DNA from: Gammaproteobacteria bacterium
GTDB lineage: Bacteria; Pseudomonadota; Gammaproteobacteria; GRL18
Assembly (NCBI GenBank): GCA_016744995.1
Contig: JADGDG010000013.1
Span: forward strand, 60,141-124,140
Direction of reading: 5' to 3'
DNA length: 64,000 nucleotides
Under the pieces are notes generated by a model, which saw only the letters and a list, made by a program, of their open reading frames with translations, was not told the origin of the DNA and ran no database searches. Shown piece after piece: positions 25,327 through 34,947 of the stretch. Numbering within the stretch: the first letter of the stretch is position 1; every line of letters begins with the position of its first letter. The position numbers were made by a program, and so were the translations under genes.

Positions 25327-25943
25327 CCCTCCTGCTGATCTTTCTTTTTAAGCAGAAGCGCCCAAACTTCATGGTGATTAATAGAAGATGTCGCCAGAAT
25401 AGAAGCCACCAGTAAACCAGCATAGGCCCACAAACCAAAACCTGCCTCAATTTCTGCCATCGATAAAAGTTTGACCACAGAAACAATAATACCCAACATA
25501 TACACATCCAGCATCCCCCACTCTTCAATATGGTGATATAAGCGGAAGAACCACAACAGACTTTTATGAAAATAGTCGACAGACAGACTGAAAGTAACAA
25601 TAAATAACAGTAGTAAACGCAACAACGGCACCAGCATGCTGCTTAAAAAGGTCAGGATAGCTACCAGATAATAGTGTTCTTGCAATAAAACACGAGCCCC
25701 TTCAATCAGACTTTGCTGCTGTGCAAAACCGGACATACTTAATGTCATTATTGGCTCAGTTACAGCAGGGAAAAAACAGATCAACGCAGTGATACTATAA
25801 GCCAGAGATTTACCAATTGTATTATGTTTCTGCTGGTATAACACATGCCCACAGCGAGGACATTCTAACTTGCTGCCTTCAGCAATTACCTGATTCTGAA
25901 TAATCAGATCACATTCATGGCAGAGCAGAATTTCTGAATTAAT
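25317..25943 (-). CDS. LetA/PqiA-like membrane protein, first half, probable non-ATG start
   Basis: A GTG at 25844 would skip the zinc ribbon. In the same frame the coding signal continues upstream: ILLCHECDLIIQNQVIAEG then LECPRCGHVLYQQ, i.e. the two CxxC pairs expected at a PqiA N-terminus. The only suitable initiation site before them is an ATT at 25943, eight bases after GGAG (25952-25955); no ATG, GTG or TTG is in frame there. Four membrane helices follow (LAYSITALICFFPAV onward). Length ~209 residues. Start choice is inference from the ribosome-binding site and the family. Confidence 0.75.
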   Translation of the reverse strand: MNSEILLCHECDLIIQNQVIAEGSKLECPRCGHVLYQQKHNTIGKSLAYSITALICFFPAVTEPIMTLSMSGFAQQQSLIEGARVLLQEHYYLVAILTFLSSMLVPLLRLLLLFIVTFSLSVDYFHKSLLWFFRLYHHIEEWGMLDVYMLGIIVSVVKLLSMAEIEAGFGLWAYAGLLVASILATSSINHHEVWALLLKKKDQQEGCS

Positions 25944-26123
25944 AGGCTTAACTCCAATTACACACGCAAAACAATTAAAGGCAATGATTCTTATAAGAAT
26001 ATAGCTAAAAATAGTTTACAAATCAATAATATCAAATAGATTTTCGGGCTGTTTTCAGAGTTTGATGTTAGATTATTTCACAGTGAAACAGATATTTATA
26101 GCAGTTTCAGCTGATGGCTTAGT

Positions 26124-26984
26124 TTACAGAACACTATCTCTTATTTCATCTTCAATCATCTGAATGCTTGATTCACTTAGCATTAATTCATTCACGGCAT
26201 TTAGATAAAGTAAATGACATTCCACTGAATTTTCTGTATCAAAACCTGATGAGTTTTTATTGTATAAATATCGTGCCAGTTTTAAAACCGAAACCATAGT
26301 TAATGATTGCGCATCAAGCTGCTCTCTATAGGTCGAATAAACATGATGATGTAAATAAATGGCATTACAGACAATATTGGATAAACCCCATTTTTTGGCT
26401 AATAAGACACCTATAGAGGGGTGCGTTACACCATAATACTCCCGCTCTAACAAAACCAGAGTAATGGGATGGATCTTTCTTTCATTGCGAAGTTCAGTAT
26501 AGGTTGGAGCATTTTGTTCCAGTATAATCGTACCGACATCATGGAATAATCCAGCCAGATAAAATAAACCTTGTTGACCACCGGAAATTTCAGCACCAAT
26601 AATTTCAGCCACTAAACCAATCTCATGAGAACGAGTTGAAATTGTTTCAAAGCCTTTAAGCGATTCATTAAGTGATTTTCTGTAGGCGGGTTGTACAATA
26701 ATATCTTTTAGCTTATCCAGACCAAATAATTTTATTGCATATTCAAGTGAGGTTACCTCTGTTTTCAAGTTGTAATAGGATGAATTAAGTGTTTTTATTA
26801 CTTCCGATGAAAGACCGATGTCTTTGCTGATGAGTTCAATAATTTTATGTTCATCAGGCTCTGCCAGAGCCAGTTCATTTTTTAAATCGATAAGAAGTGT
26901 TGAAGGTGATGGAATTTTATACTTGTTAATTAAAGAAACAGCATTACGCAGTTCATTTTTATCAATTAAATTTTCTAATCCCAT
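26124..26984 (-). CDS. HDOD domain signalling protein
   Basis: 286 residues. HDOD domain over about 15-215: IPSPSTLLIDLKNELA, EIIGAEISGGQQGLFYLAGLFHDVGTIIL and HPSIGVLLAKKWGLSNIVCNAIYLHHH. HDOD proteins are HD-like but usually lack full catalytic sets; they act in c-di-GMP, stress or motility signalling. Cytosolic. No fused output domain. Stands between the LetA pair and mlaA, with its own leader (GAGGTAATCAATG start context). Confidence 0.85.
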   Translation of the reverse strand: MGLENLIDKNELRNAVSLINKYKIPSPSTLLIDLKNELALAEPDEHKIIELISKDIGLSSEVIKTLNSSYYNLKTEVTSLEYAIKLFGLDKLKDIIVQPAYRKSLNESLKGFETISTRSHEIGLVAEIIGAEISGGQQGLFYLAGLFHDVGTIILEQNAPTYTELRNERKIHPITLVLLEREYYGVTHPSIGVLLAKKWGLSNIVCNAIYLHHHVYSTYREQLDAQSLTMVSVLKLARYLYNKNSSGFDTENSVECHLLYLNAVNELMLSESSIQMIEDEIRDSVL

Positions 26985-27119
26985 TGATTACCTCATAAAA
27001 AGAAACCTTAGAAAATACCTGTTGAACCAAACTCTCACATAGTAAACTTATATGTGTTATTTAAAAACTATATTTTAGCTCAACATGAGGTATAAGAATA
27101 TCTTTAGTCAAAATTAATC

Positions 27120-27902
27120 CTATTCACCAACAAGAATACGCCTCTGGGCTGTATACATCATACGTATGAAGTCATATTCAAATGGAGTTAGAGAATCATA
27201 GTATCTGAAATCTGTATTGGCCCTTTTATCCACTCCCATCAAACCATAATACAAATAAATCCAGCCTTCAGCTCCTTCGTTTAAACCGAAACCTTTCAGG
27301 TACAGGTCAGCCACAAGAAAATCAGCACCCAGCCCTGCTGTATCTCTCAAATTTGATGGTCCAAAAAATGGTAAAACCAGATAGGGGCCTTCATTTACTC
27401 CCCAAAAACCTAGCACCTGACCAAAGTCTTCCTGAATTCCCGGAAACCCCATGCCTGTTGCAACATCAAACACACCGACAAAACCAATCGTTGTATTTGA
27501 GATAAAACGCATGCCGTTATTCACCGTTGTCTTAGCTTTCAATTGCAAAGCAGCATTGAGAGTGTGATTAATGGTGGTCAGATTAGAATAGATATTATGA
27601 ATACCCTGCCGTAAAAACAAAGGGATATAGGAGCGATAACCGTCTATCACAGGCAATAGAAGATAATCATCCAGCTGAGCATTAAAATTATAAATACGCC
27701 GGTTCATACCTTCCCATGGGTCATAAATATAAACAGTATTGACCATATTCGGCACCACACCTAAAGATTCCAGGGTATTCATTGCCGGTTCTTCATCAGC
27801 CTCCTGAATTTGGACTGAACTACACCCTTGTAAAATAATATACACAGATAATATCAGGATAAAACGTAATCGGGTGAAGGTTGAAGAAGTGATTGTTTTC
27901 AT
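27120..27902 (-). CDS. mlaA: MlaA (VacJ) outer-membrane lipoprotein
   Basis: 260 residues with lipobox ILQGCSS (Cys about 27). Family motifs: DPWEGMNRRIYNFN, VNNGMRFISNTTIGFVGVFDVA, EDFGQVLGFWGVNEGPYLVLPFFGPSNLRDTAG. MlaA sits in the outer-membrane inner leaflet and removes misplaced phospholipids for return to the inner membrane. The mlaBCDEF genes are not in the window, but the LetA/LetB set is nearby. It overlaps the end of the upstream hydrolase gene by four bases. Confidence 0.95.
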   Translation of the reverse strand: MKTITSSTFTRLRFILILSVYIILQGCSSVQIQEADEEPAMNTLESLGVVPNMVNTVYIYDPWEGMNRRIYNFNAQLDDYLLLPVIDGYRSYIPLFLRQGIHNIYSNLTTINHTLNAALQLKAKTTVNNGMRFISNTTIGFVGVFDVATGMGFPGIQEDFGQVLGFWGVNEGPYLVLPFFGPSNLRDTAGLGADFLVADLYLKGFGLNEGAEGWIYLYYGLMGVDKRANTDFRYYDSLTPFEYDFIRMMYTAQRRILVGE

Positions 27903-29326
27903 TTCACTCCTCCTTCAATAGCACTATGTAAAACCATATTATTATGACTTATCAAGCTATTATCTGAAAAGAAATCCAGCATCTCATTCACATTTTGTTT
28001 GTACTGGATATTACCCAGATGACCACCATACGGATAAATAACCGCCCGGCCAGGAAACAAAGAGGCCAGTGTATCAATTTCACCTGGCAACAAGATAGGA
28101 TCATCAGCATTATGCATTAAACCAATTTTACTGCTTGAGCGGAGATAATCTTTTATTGATTCCAGGCTGGATTGAGCAATCAGTTTTTTTGCTGACAAAC
28201 CTGTTTTCTTTTCAAAAGCAGGCAAATAAAAGTTTTTAATATAATCATTAAACCCGAGTCGGTGAGCAACTTTTGAATACAAAGTCAATGACGTAGAAGC
28301 TGTCAGAGTTTTTACCCGACTTTTGGGCACAATATATCCCTGCTGATTAAAGACATCAGCACCAAAAATCATCCCGGTTGATGCAATACGGAACACAAAA
28401 CCAATCATGACTTTCATTTCATCTTCAGTAGGCGGCTGCTCTTTCATAATTTCATAAAAGAATTCTTTACCTACACCCAATTGTTCATTTTCTTTATAGA
28501 AAACAGAAGCTTTATTAATGAAACGATTAAAAAATTCATTGAAATTATCAATCCCACCAGGAATATTTTTTTCAAACAGATCATCCAGAATATCAACTGA
28601 GTTAACCAGGCTTAAAGGAGGATTAATCAATAAAGTTTTCTTAAATTTAAAACTTTTTTTCTTGCCATTTGTATTATGGTCATCGATATAGGTAACAAAG
28701 GCGGCATGTGACGCACCAAGGCTATAACCTGTCAGATAATAATCAGAGATCAGAAGTGCTTTATGCTTAGCCATAATAAGCTGCATGGCATTATAAATAT
28801 CCTGACTGTCTCCTGGCAGATTTCCCGGCATAACGGAACTGGATGCGTTATACATAAAGTTCGGGATTGTTGGAGAGCTTATGGCGATCACATGATAACC
28901 AGCCTGGAAAAAGATTTTTTGCAGAATTTTAACTGTAGCAGAGCGGTAACTGGCGCCGGTACCGGCTATAATAAATATAAGCGGTGCTGTTACTTTATGT
29001 TGAGCAATAGAATATTTCAGCCCCCCTCGCTCATACCAGAAAACCTCCGGGATAATACGTTCTGGAAAAATTGAAATTTTATATTCCTTGTCAATACCCC
29101 GGTCAAACTGAGCGTTTTCAGCAGGCATATTAACGTATCCCGGCTGTCTCACACGCAGTTCGGCCGGTGTTATTCTAAAGGCTTCAGGCGTACCCACTAC
29201 AGTTGCAGCAATTGCACTTTTTATAGGATAGCCATAATTTTCAATAGCAGAATTTTCACCAGCAGAGTAAATTATGCTACTGCTCAAGAGCAGATAAATA
29301 CACAGCAGATTTCTTATCACATTCAT
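27899..29326 (-). CDS. Exported alpha/beta hydrolase, co-transcribed with mlaA
   Basis: 475 residues with a Sec signal peptide (about 1-21, LLCIYLLLSSSIIYSAG). The core has the hydrolase motifs IIAGTGASYRSATVKIL (oxyanion turn), a nucleophile elbow GYSLGASHAAFV (Ser in GxSxG), a late Asp in NADDPILLPGEID and a His in YPYGGHLGNI, i.e. a full Ser-Asp-His set. Periplasmic esterase or lipase activity is likely. The overlap with mlaA suggests work on phospholipids or the envelope. Exact substrate unknown. Confidence 0.75.
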   Translation of the reverse strand: MNVIRNLLCIYLLLSSSIIYSAGENSAIENYGYPIKSAIAATVVGTPEAFRITPAELRVRQPGYVNMPAENAQFDRGIDKEYKISIFPERIIPEVFWYERGGLKYSIAQHKVTAPLIFIIAGTGASYRSATVKILQKIFFQAGYHVIAISSPTIPNFMYNASSSVMPGNLPGDSQDIYNAMQLIMAKHKALLISDYYLTGYSLGASHAAFVTYIDDHNTNGKKKSFKFKKTLLINPPLSLVNSVDILDDLFEKNIPGGIDNFNEFFNRFINKASVFYKENEQLGVGKEFFYEIMKEQPPTEDEMKVMIGFVFRIASTGMIFGADVFNQQGYIVPKSRVKTLTASTSLTLYSKVAHRLGFNDYIKNFYLPAFEKKTGLSAKKLIAQSSLESIKDYLRSSSKIGLMHNADDPILLPGEIDTLASLFPGRAVIYPYGGHLGNIQYKQNVNEMLDFFSDNSLISHNNMVLHSAIEGGVK

Positions 29327-29388
29327 ATTTTTAATTCATTTTTTAATTCATTAGTTTTTTAAAGCTTCTTCTCAGAAAGAAACTCATT

Positions 29389-30429
29389 CTACCACTGATA
29401 ACCAATTTTTAATCGATAGGTGGTATCTGTTTTATGTACTGTTTTCTGGGGCTGGCTATCATACTCCAGTTCAACTTCAGCACTGGCAACCAGTCCAAAT
29501 TGCAAAGGAAAGCGAAATCCGGTCCATGAGGTCATTGTTATCTTATCGGTCTTCTCTATATCCCAGAGCCCTCGTTGTTCATGGTAAAACTGGGTCAGAT
29601 CATTAAAAAGGAAATTATCATAGTTGATATACCAGTTTAGAGCTAAATAGTCTAAATCATCAGCTTTAATGTTATCTTCATAAACTTTAACCAGACCGAC
29701 TTCAGATCTTAAATTTATAGCTTTAGATTCATAAAACTGGCGTCCAATATGAGGGCCAAGAGTAGTACGCAGATTCAAGTCCGTAAACCGATCTCTCTCA
29801 AATGACAATTCAACGCCATAATAACGTTTCTTAGTCGTAAAATAATCATATTTACCACTTATCAGCCAATTATCCGCTGTTGTCGAGCCACGAGAGTTAT
29901 CATTTTCCAGAGTACCCGTAAAAGTATAACGATCAATCAAACTACGAAATTCAATGCGGCCATCCAGATCAAATTCATCTTTTATCGTATTACCATGCTG
30001 GGACTTTAGAGACACATTTGCCTTGGCGGTTATTCTATAACCCTCTCCAAGACGCCATGGATCGGGATTAATAAAAGCAACATTATGCGTTTTAAATGCC
30101 GTCCTCCACTCTTCACCCTCTTTTTTAACCTGGCTCACATCACCTGTATTACTCACAAATCTGGTTTTGACTAATTCATCTGTCACCAGCATTATGGTTG
30201 TCGTTTCATCTGTTTTAAATGACTTCACCTGATCCCATTTTACTTTAATAGTTCCGGCATAAGAGGTTTTAAATTCAAGTGTGTTTTTTTCCTGCCGAAG
30301 GATCGTCCCCATTAAAACCGAACCATCTTTCATCACCAGTGTATCAGCCCATAAAAAAGGACTCACCAGAGCAAAAAAAATACAAACCATTAGTGTTCTA
30401 GAGCATTTATTGGCATATTTCTGTTTCAT
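29389..30429 (-). CDS. DUF481 outer-membrane beta-barrel protein
   Basis: Start at ATG 30429 (MKQKYANKCS) is preferred to 30456 because it gives a proper signal peptide (VCIFFALVSPFLWA). After it comes a small domain with TLVMKDGSVLMGTIL, then the DUF481 barrel: alternating strands ending in an aromatic residue (final YRLKIGYQW). About 346 residues. DUF481 proteins (YdiY type) are salt- or acid-induced outer-membrane proteins of unknown role. Faces the divergent GGDEF/EAL gene. Confidence 0.8.
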   Translation of the reverse strand: MKQKYANKCSRTLMVCIFFALVSPFLWADTLVMKDGSVLMGTILRQEKNTLEFKTSYAGTIKVKWDQVKSFKTDETTTIMLVTDELVKTRFVSNTGDVSQVKKEGEEWRTAFKTHNVAFINPDPWRLGEGYRITAKANVSLKSQHGNTIKDEFDLDGRIEFRSLIDRYTFTGTLENDNSRGSTTADNWLISGKYDYFTTKKRYYGVELSFERDRFTDLNLRTTLGPHIGRQFYESKAINLRSEVGLVKVYEDNIKADDLDYLALNWYINYDNFLFNDLTQFYHEQRGLWDIEKTDKITMTSWTGFRFPLQFGLVASAEVELEYDSQPQKTVHKTDTTYRLKIGYQW

Positions 30430-30623
30430 TAAGGTTCTTTTCCAGATAACGATCATAATTCAGGTTAATTGAGCGTTATTATGACAATGTAAGAGGCGTA
30501 TTTCAAAAATATTTTGTAACTATGTCCCTTACTCTCCTGAAGTTGAGGGTTTTCATTGAAGTTGATGTCTATGGTATGAGATAGTTGCTTAATCCATTAA
30601 ATTTGTTATAACTAACATACCCA

Positions 30624-32525
30624 ATGTGTGAGTCCAATTTAAACAAAAAAATGAATAAGACGTTTCATTCTTTTTTACATCAGCAAATCCTAATACTTCT
30701 TGGTTTATCACTATTTCCCGGACTGGGTTATATTTTATTAGGCTGGATTAATGATGTCATTATGCCTGCTTTAATTTGGTATGGCTTAGTTATTATCACT
30801 TCAGTCTGGGGCTATCGGCTGCACCAGACATTTCTTCACAAATCTATGACCCGGACTGAATTAAGCCTATGGCACCAGCAGCTGAGATGGTTCTTTTACA
30901 CCCTGTTTTCACTCTGGACCTTAGTCTTCCTACTCTATTGCAGAGAAACAGAGAATAATCTTCACTATATAGCAATTTTTACCCAAATTGGTGCCTCAGT
31001 TGTCGCCTCAACCCTGCTTTTCTCAGATAAGAAACTCTACATCCCTACTCTTGTCATTATGATGCTTCCCTTAACCATTTATTTTGCCGGAATTCAGCAA
31101 TGGTATGGTTATATTCTCTGTTTGTTTTCTTATGTATTTCTTGGTGTCCTGCTTTATGGTGCCAATAGCAGCAATAAGCTGTTATTAAAAACACATTACC
31201 AGGCCTCCCATGATCAATTAACGGGTCTCTATAATCGAAGTCAGTTTATTGATGAATTGCAGCAAACTATCAATAGTTTAAAATCCACAGGGCATTATGC
31301 CTACTTATTGCTGATCGATCTGGATCATTTTAAAACAATCAATGATTCACTGGGCCATGATATTGGTGATCAATTATTAGTGAAAGTGACTGAACGAATG
31401 AAAAGCCATATCAGTGCTCAACACACTTTGGCAAGATTAGGCGGCGATGAATTTATTATTATCAGTCCAGAATTCAATAATAAGGAAGACTGTCAAAAAG
31501 CGGCTCAGCAATTTTCTGAACAGTTGCTGAAAAAAATTAAAAATAACTACATTCTTGAGCCTCATCACCTATACATTAGCGCCAGTATCGGCATCAATTT
31601 ACTGAGCAATAGAGATATAAAAGTCAGCAACTTTGTTAAAGAGGCTGACATAGCCATGTATGAAGCCAAAGCTTCTGGCCGAGATGGTGTGATTTTATTT
31701 AGTGATGATTTTTCCAAAAAAATTGAAAAAAATTTGGAAATAGAACGTCTACTGCATTTTGCTCTGGAAGAAAATGAAATTAAACTTAACTTTCAACCCC
31801 AGTATAATTTATCCCAGACAATTATTGGTTGTGAGGTATTGGCTCGCTGGAATAATAAAAAATTAGGTATGGTATCACCCGCTGACTTTATTCCCATTGC
31901 AGAACAAACCGGTATCATCATTGAACTGGGAAAATACATCCTGGAGGAAGCTATTATCCAACTTCACCAATGGAATAACAAAGGTCTTATTCTGGAGCAA
32001 TTTTCAATTAATATTAGTATAAGGCAAATTTTTCATCACAGTTTTGTCGAGGATGTAAAACAAATTTGTATGCGTCATCACCTTGATGTCTCACTTTGTT
32101 CAAAAGTAATTTTTGAGCTTACGGAAACAGTTGCAGCTGAGGATATTACAAGACTTATTATGATCATGAATGAGTTAAAAAAATCAGGCATTCATTTTTC
32201 CATGGATGATTTCGGCACAGGTTATTCATCTTTAAGCTACATAACCCAACTGCCTATTGATGAGCTTAAGATTGATCGATCTTTTGTCAGTAATTTACAT
32301 GTAAATGAACAAAATAAAGCCATGGTTTCCAGCATTTTAAATCTGGCTAAAACGTTTAAATTAAGTGTTGTTGCAGAGGGTGTCGAAACCTCCAAGCAGC
32401 TTGATTTTCTAACACGAAAACAATGCCATATATTGCAGGGTTACTATTTTTCTAAAGCCATCAGCAGTGAAGAATTTGAAGCTCTGTATTTTAAGAAAAA
32501 AGCTGCTAATTTAAGTAACACCTGA
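30624..32525 (+). CDS. Membrane GGDEF-EAL c-di-GMP enzyme
   Basis: 633 residues. Six membrane helices in residues ~15-190. GGDEF domain about 195-355 with intact ARLGGDEFIII and LTGLYNRSQFIDEL. EAL domain about 372-622 with CEVLAR (EVL variant), NISIRQIF, ELTET, DDFGTGYSSLSY and DELKIDRSFV, EGVET: catalytic positions look intact, so both synthesis and breakdown are possible. No ribosome-binding site is clear before the ATG at 30624; ATG 30651 is an alternative. Senses an unknown signal through the membrane part. Confidence 0.9.
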   Translation: MCESNLNKKMNKTFHSFLHQQILILLGLSLFPGLGYILLGWINDVIMPALIWYGLVIITSVWGYRLHQTFLHKSMTRTELSLWHQQLRWFFYTLFSLWTLVFLLYCRETENNLHYIAIFTQIGASVVASTLLFSDKKLYIPTLVIMMLPLTIYFAGIQQWYGYILCLFSYVFLGVLLYGANSSNKLLLKTHYQASHDQLTGLYNRSQFIDELQQTINSLKSTGHYAYLLLIDLDHFKTINDSLGHDIGDQLLVKVTERMKSHISAQHTLARLGGDEFIIISPEFNNKEDCQKAAQQFSEQLLKKIKNNYILEPHHLYISASIGINLLSNRDIKVSNFVKEADIAMYEAKASGRDGVILFSDDFSKKIEKNLEIERLLHFALEENEIKLNFQPQYNLSQTIIGCEVLARWNNKKLGMVSPADFIPIAEQTGIIIELGKYILEEAIIQLHQWNNKGLILEQFSINISIRQIFHHSFVEDVKQICMRHHLDVSLCSKVIFELTETVAAEDITRLIMIMNELKKSGIHFSMDDFGTGYSSLSYITQLPIDELKIDRSFVSNLHVNEQNKAMVSSILNLAKTFKLSVVAEGVETSKQLDFLTRKQCHILQGYYFSKAISSEEFEALYFKKKAANLSNT

Positions 32526-32605
32526 CAGTACTCTAAACTCTATTGCTCTATAGCCTCACTAATAAGACGCACCGTTATCTCTACAGCTTATTGATCCTGA
32601 GAAGT

Positions 32606-33106
32606 TTAAACGCCACCACTATGAACCACTTCATAATATATCTTTTCCAGCTCATTCTTGTGCTCAGTTTCTTCCTGAGCAAGAAAAGTAAAAACATCTT
32701 TTATTGGGCCTTCGGGGGCACTTTCAGCTAAAGAATTGTACTGATCCATTGCCGCCTGTTCGCGTCCCAATGCATACTGAAGGATACTTTGATCATCTGG
32801 CTTGTCACCCAGTTCAGGCAGTTGAATACAATCTGAAAAGCGCTTATTATTGGGCGGTGTCATAATTTCCAGCTTAATTTGCTCTGCAACTTCTGGTTTA
32901 TCTGCTAAATCAGTAAACAAATCATAATGAGCCTGCTCTTCAATCACTAACTCATCCAATAGATAACGAATTTTTTTACTCACTTTAGGCGCAAGTTCTG
33001 CATAAAAATCTCGTGCTGTACGCTCAAATTCCGTAGCCTGTTCAAGAATTTCCCTTAATGTAGTACAAGCCTGTAGTTTCTCTTTACCTGAAATAGAATC
33101 CGCCAC
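32606..33106 (-). CDS. Ferritin-like/rubrerythrin-type di-iron protein
   Basis: 166 residues, all-helical. Iron ligands fit the rubrerythrin pattern: EFERTARDFYAEL, VIEEQAHYDLF (ExxH), GREQAAMDQYNSL and QEETEHKNELEKIY (ExxH). No rubredoxin zinc domain. Probably peroxide reduction or iron handling in the cytosol. It ends the minus-strand operon of the respiratory complex, 44 bases after the flavoprotein gene, so it may protect or feed electrons from that system; this link is inference. Confidence 0.8.
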   Translation of the reverse strand: MADSISGKEKLQACTTLREILEQATEFERTARDFYAELAPKVSKKIRYLLDELVIEEQAHYDLFTDLADKPEVAEQIKLEIMTPPNNKRFSDCIQLPELGDKPDDQSILQYALGREQAAMDQYNSLAESAPEGPIKDVFTFLAQEETEHKNELEKIYYEVVHSGGV

Positions 33107-33149
33107 TGTATTTTCCCTTTTAAATTATAGATTAAATGGCCAGGAGCCT

Positions 33150-34940
33150 TCAGTCTGCAGTTATGTAACAATGAATACTGGCAGCCACTCTATGACCATC
33201 AGCCACAGCATGAACAACATCCGGACCATTGACACAATCACCCGCTGACCAGAGCCATGACTCTGAAGTTCGGCCGTCACTATCAATTTGAATACGCCCC
33301 CGGTTCCATTCCAGCTTTTCGGTTAATTCATCACCAAGTAATGAGATATCAGAAAACTGACCAATTGCCTCAATCACCGTATCACAAGCATGAATAGTTT
33401 CATCACCATTATCATAAACGGGCGCAAAGCGCTTTTCACTATCAAAAATAGACAGCACCTTCCAGGTTTTAAGACCGATCAGCTTGCCTGACTGGTCAAT
33501 TTCACATCCCTGCGGGCCACATTGATCCTGGATGATAATACCCTCTTCAAGTGCCTCTTTTATTTCATCAGGATCGGCCATAAAATGCTGCTGCTCTTCC
33601 ATTGCAGTGAGCACTACATCCACCTGCCCATATTGCTGTTTTTGTAATCTGGCAATTGAACGTGCAATATCCATAGCCACATTACCACCACCAATAATTA
33701 CTGCACAATGCGGCAAGTGAAATTCTTCTCCTGCCGTAATTTTATCCAGCAGGTCAACGGCACGATAAACCTTTTCATGATCGGAGTTAGGAATACGGGT
33801 CTGACGTCCTTCCTGCAAACCAATTGCTAACAGTACGGCATCAAAATCCTGTGTCAGCTGCTGCATGGGAATATCAGCACCGATTCGAGTGTTGTAAACA
33901 ATTTGCACTCCCATTGAAACAATGGTTTCAATATCACGATCCAGTGCATCATAAGGCAGTCGATATTCAGGAATACCATATCGTGTCATACCACCTGCGG
34001 CGGCCTTGGCTTCATAAACAATCACTTCATGACCCTTTCGCACTAAATCAAATGCGGCCGTTAAGCCTGCCGGGCCAGCACCAATAATAGCAACTTTTTT
34101 ACCTGTAGAGGGTTCTGGATCGCCAATGATTTCACGATATTTTTCATGAGGTATCTGATCAATGATATGACGCTTAAGCCAGCGAATAGCAATAGGCTCA
34201 CCTTCGTGTCTTGACGCACAGGCTGATTCACATTTACGAGTACACACTCTGCCGCAAACATTAGAGAATGGATTAGTTTCGTAGAGCAGTCTCAATCCCT
34301 GTTCATAGTCACCTTCACGTACTGCATTAATATAATCCGGGATAGACATATGAGTCGGACAGGTGGCGATACAAAGGCCGCATGCAACACATCGATCGGC
34401 TTCAAGTTGGGCCTCTTCTATCGAATACCCATGAACAATCTCTGCAAAAGAATCAATACGAGATTCTACATTCATTTCCCGCATTTCAATACGCTCAGGA
34501 GAAACAAGGCGATGCTCTTCAGGTCGCTTATAACCTAACTCAGAATTATCCCAGAATTTTTTATCAACCCCTGGAGTAAAACGAAATGCATCGGGATCGC
34601 TTTCAACCCACTTGTATTCATTGGACATGGTTAATGAGCCCGTCATACAAACATCAACACACAAAGCACACCAGCAGCAGCGACCATAATCAATACGCGG
34701 GCGCAGACCTGAATCACCCTCTTTTGTTGCTACACTATCCACCGGAAGCATATCAATAGCACCATTTTGGCAAATGGCTTCACAGGTGCCACAGCCAATA
34801 CATTTCTCATTATCGTTTTGATGAAAACCACGATAACGATCACTGCCAGGACGATCATTCAGGGGATCGGGGATCGTGACCGGATCACGAAGTATATTTT
34901 TCCAGGCACTAAAAGGAGACAGGAGATCACGGATACTCAT
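33150..34940 (-). CDS. Ferredoxin-GltD-type flavoprotein, electron-input subunit of Mrp/complex I-like complex
   Basis: Start ATG 34940 (MSIRDLLSPF) lies eight bases after the stop of the NuoD-like gene and has GAGG upstream. 596 residues. Two 4Fe-4S motifs at 47-57 (CIGCGTCEAIC) and 88-98 (CxxCxxCxxxC) as in NuoI. Then a GltD/NfnL-type module: cysteine-rich segment CVACGLCIATCPT and CGRVCTRKCESAC, FAD site VAIIGAGPAGLTAA, GIPEYRLP and NAD(P)H site AVIIGGGNVAMDIARS. So NAD(P)H or ferredoxin electrons can pass through iron-sulfur clusters to the NuoB/D core. A NuoI-GltD fusion replaces the usual NADH-input subunits. Confidence 0.85.
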   Translation of the reverse strand: MSIRDLLSPFSAWKNILRDPVTIPDPLNDRPGSDRYRGFHQNDNEKCIGCGTCEAICQNGAIDMLPVDSVATKEGDSGLRPRIDYGRCCWCALCVDVCMTGSLTMSNEYKWVESDPDAFRFTPGVDKKFWDNSELGYKRPEEHRLVSPERIEMREMNVESRIDSFAEIVHGYSIEEAQLEADRCVACGLCIATCPTHMSIPDYINAVREGDYEQGLRLLYETNPFSNVCGRVCTRKCESACASRHEGEPIAIRWLKRHIIDQIPHEKYREIIGDPEPSTGKKVAIIGAGPAGLTAAFDLVRKGHEVIVYEAKAAAGGMTRYGIPEYRLPYDALDRDIETIVSMGVQIVYNTRIGADIPMQQLTQDFDAVLLAIGLQEGRQTRIPNSDHEKVYRAVDLLDKITAGEEFHLPHCAVIIGGGNVAMDIARSIARLQKQQYGQVDVVLTAMEEQQHFMADPDEIKEALEEGIIIQDQCGPQGCEIDQSGKLIGLKTWKVLSIFDSEKRFAPVYDNGDETIHACDTVIEAIGQFSDISLLGDELTEKLEWNRGRIQIDSDGRTSESWLWSAGDCVNGPDVVHAVADGHRVAASIHCYITAD

Positions 34941-34947
34941 TTTTTCA

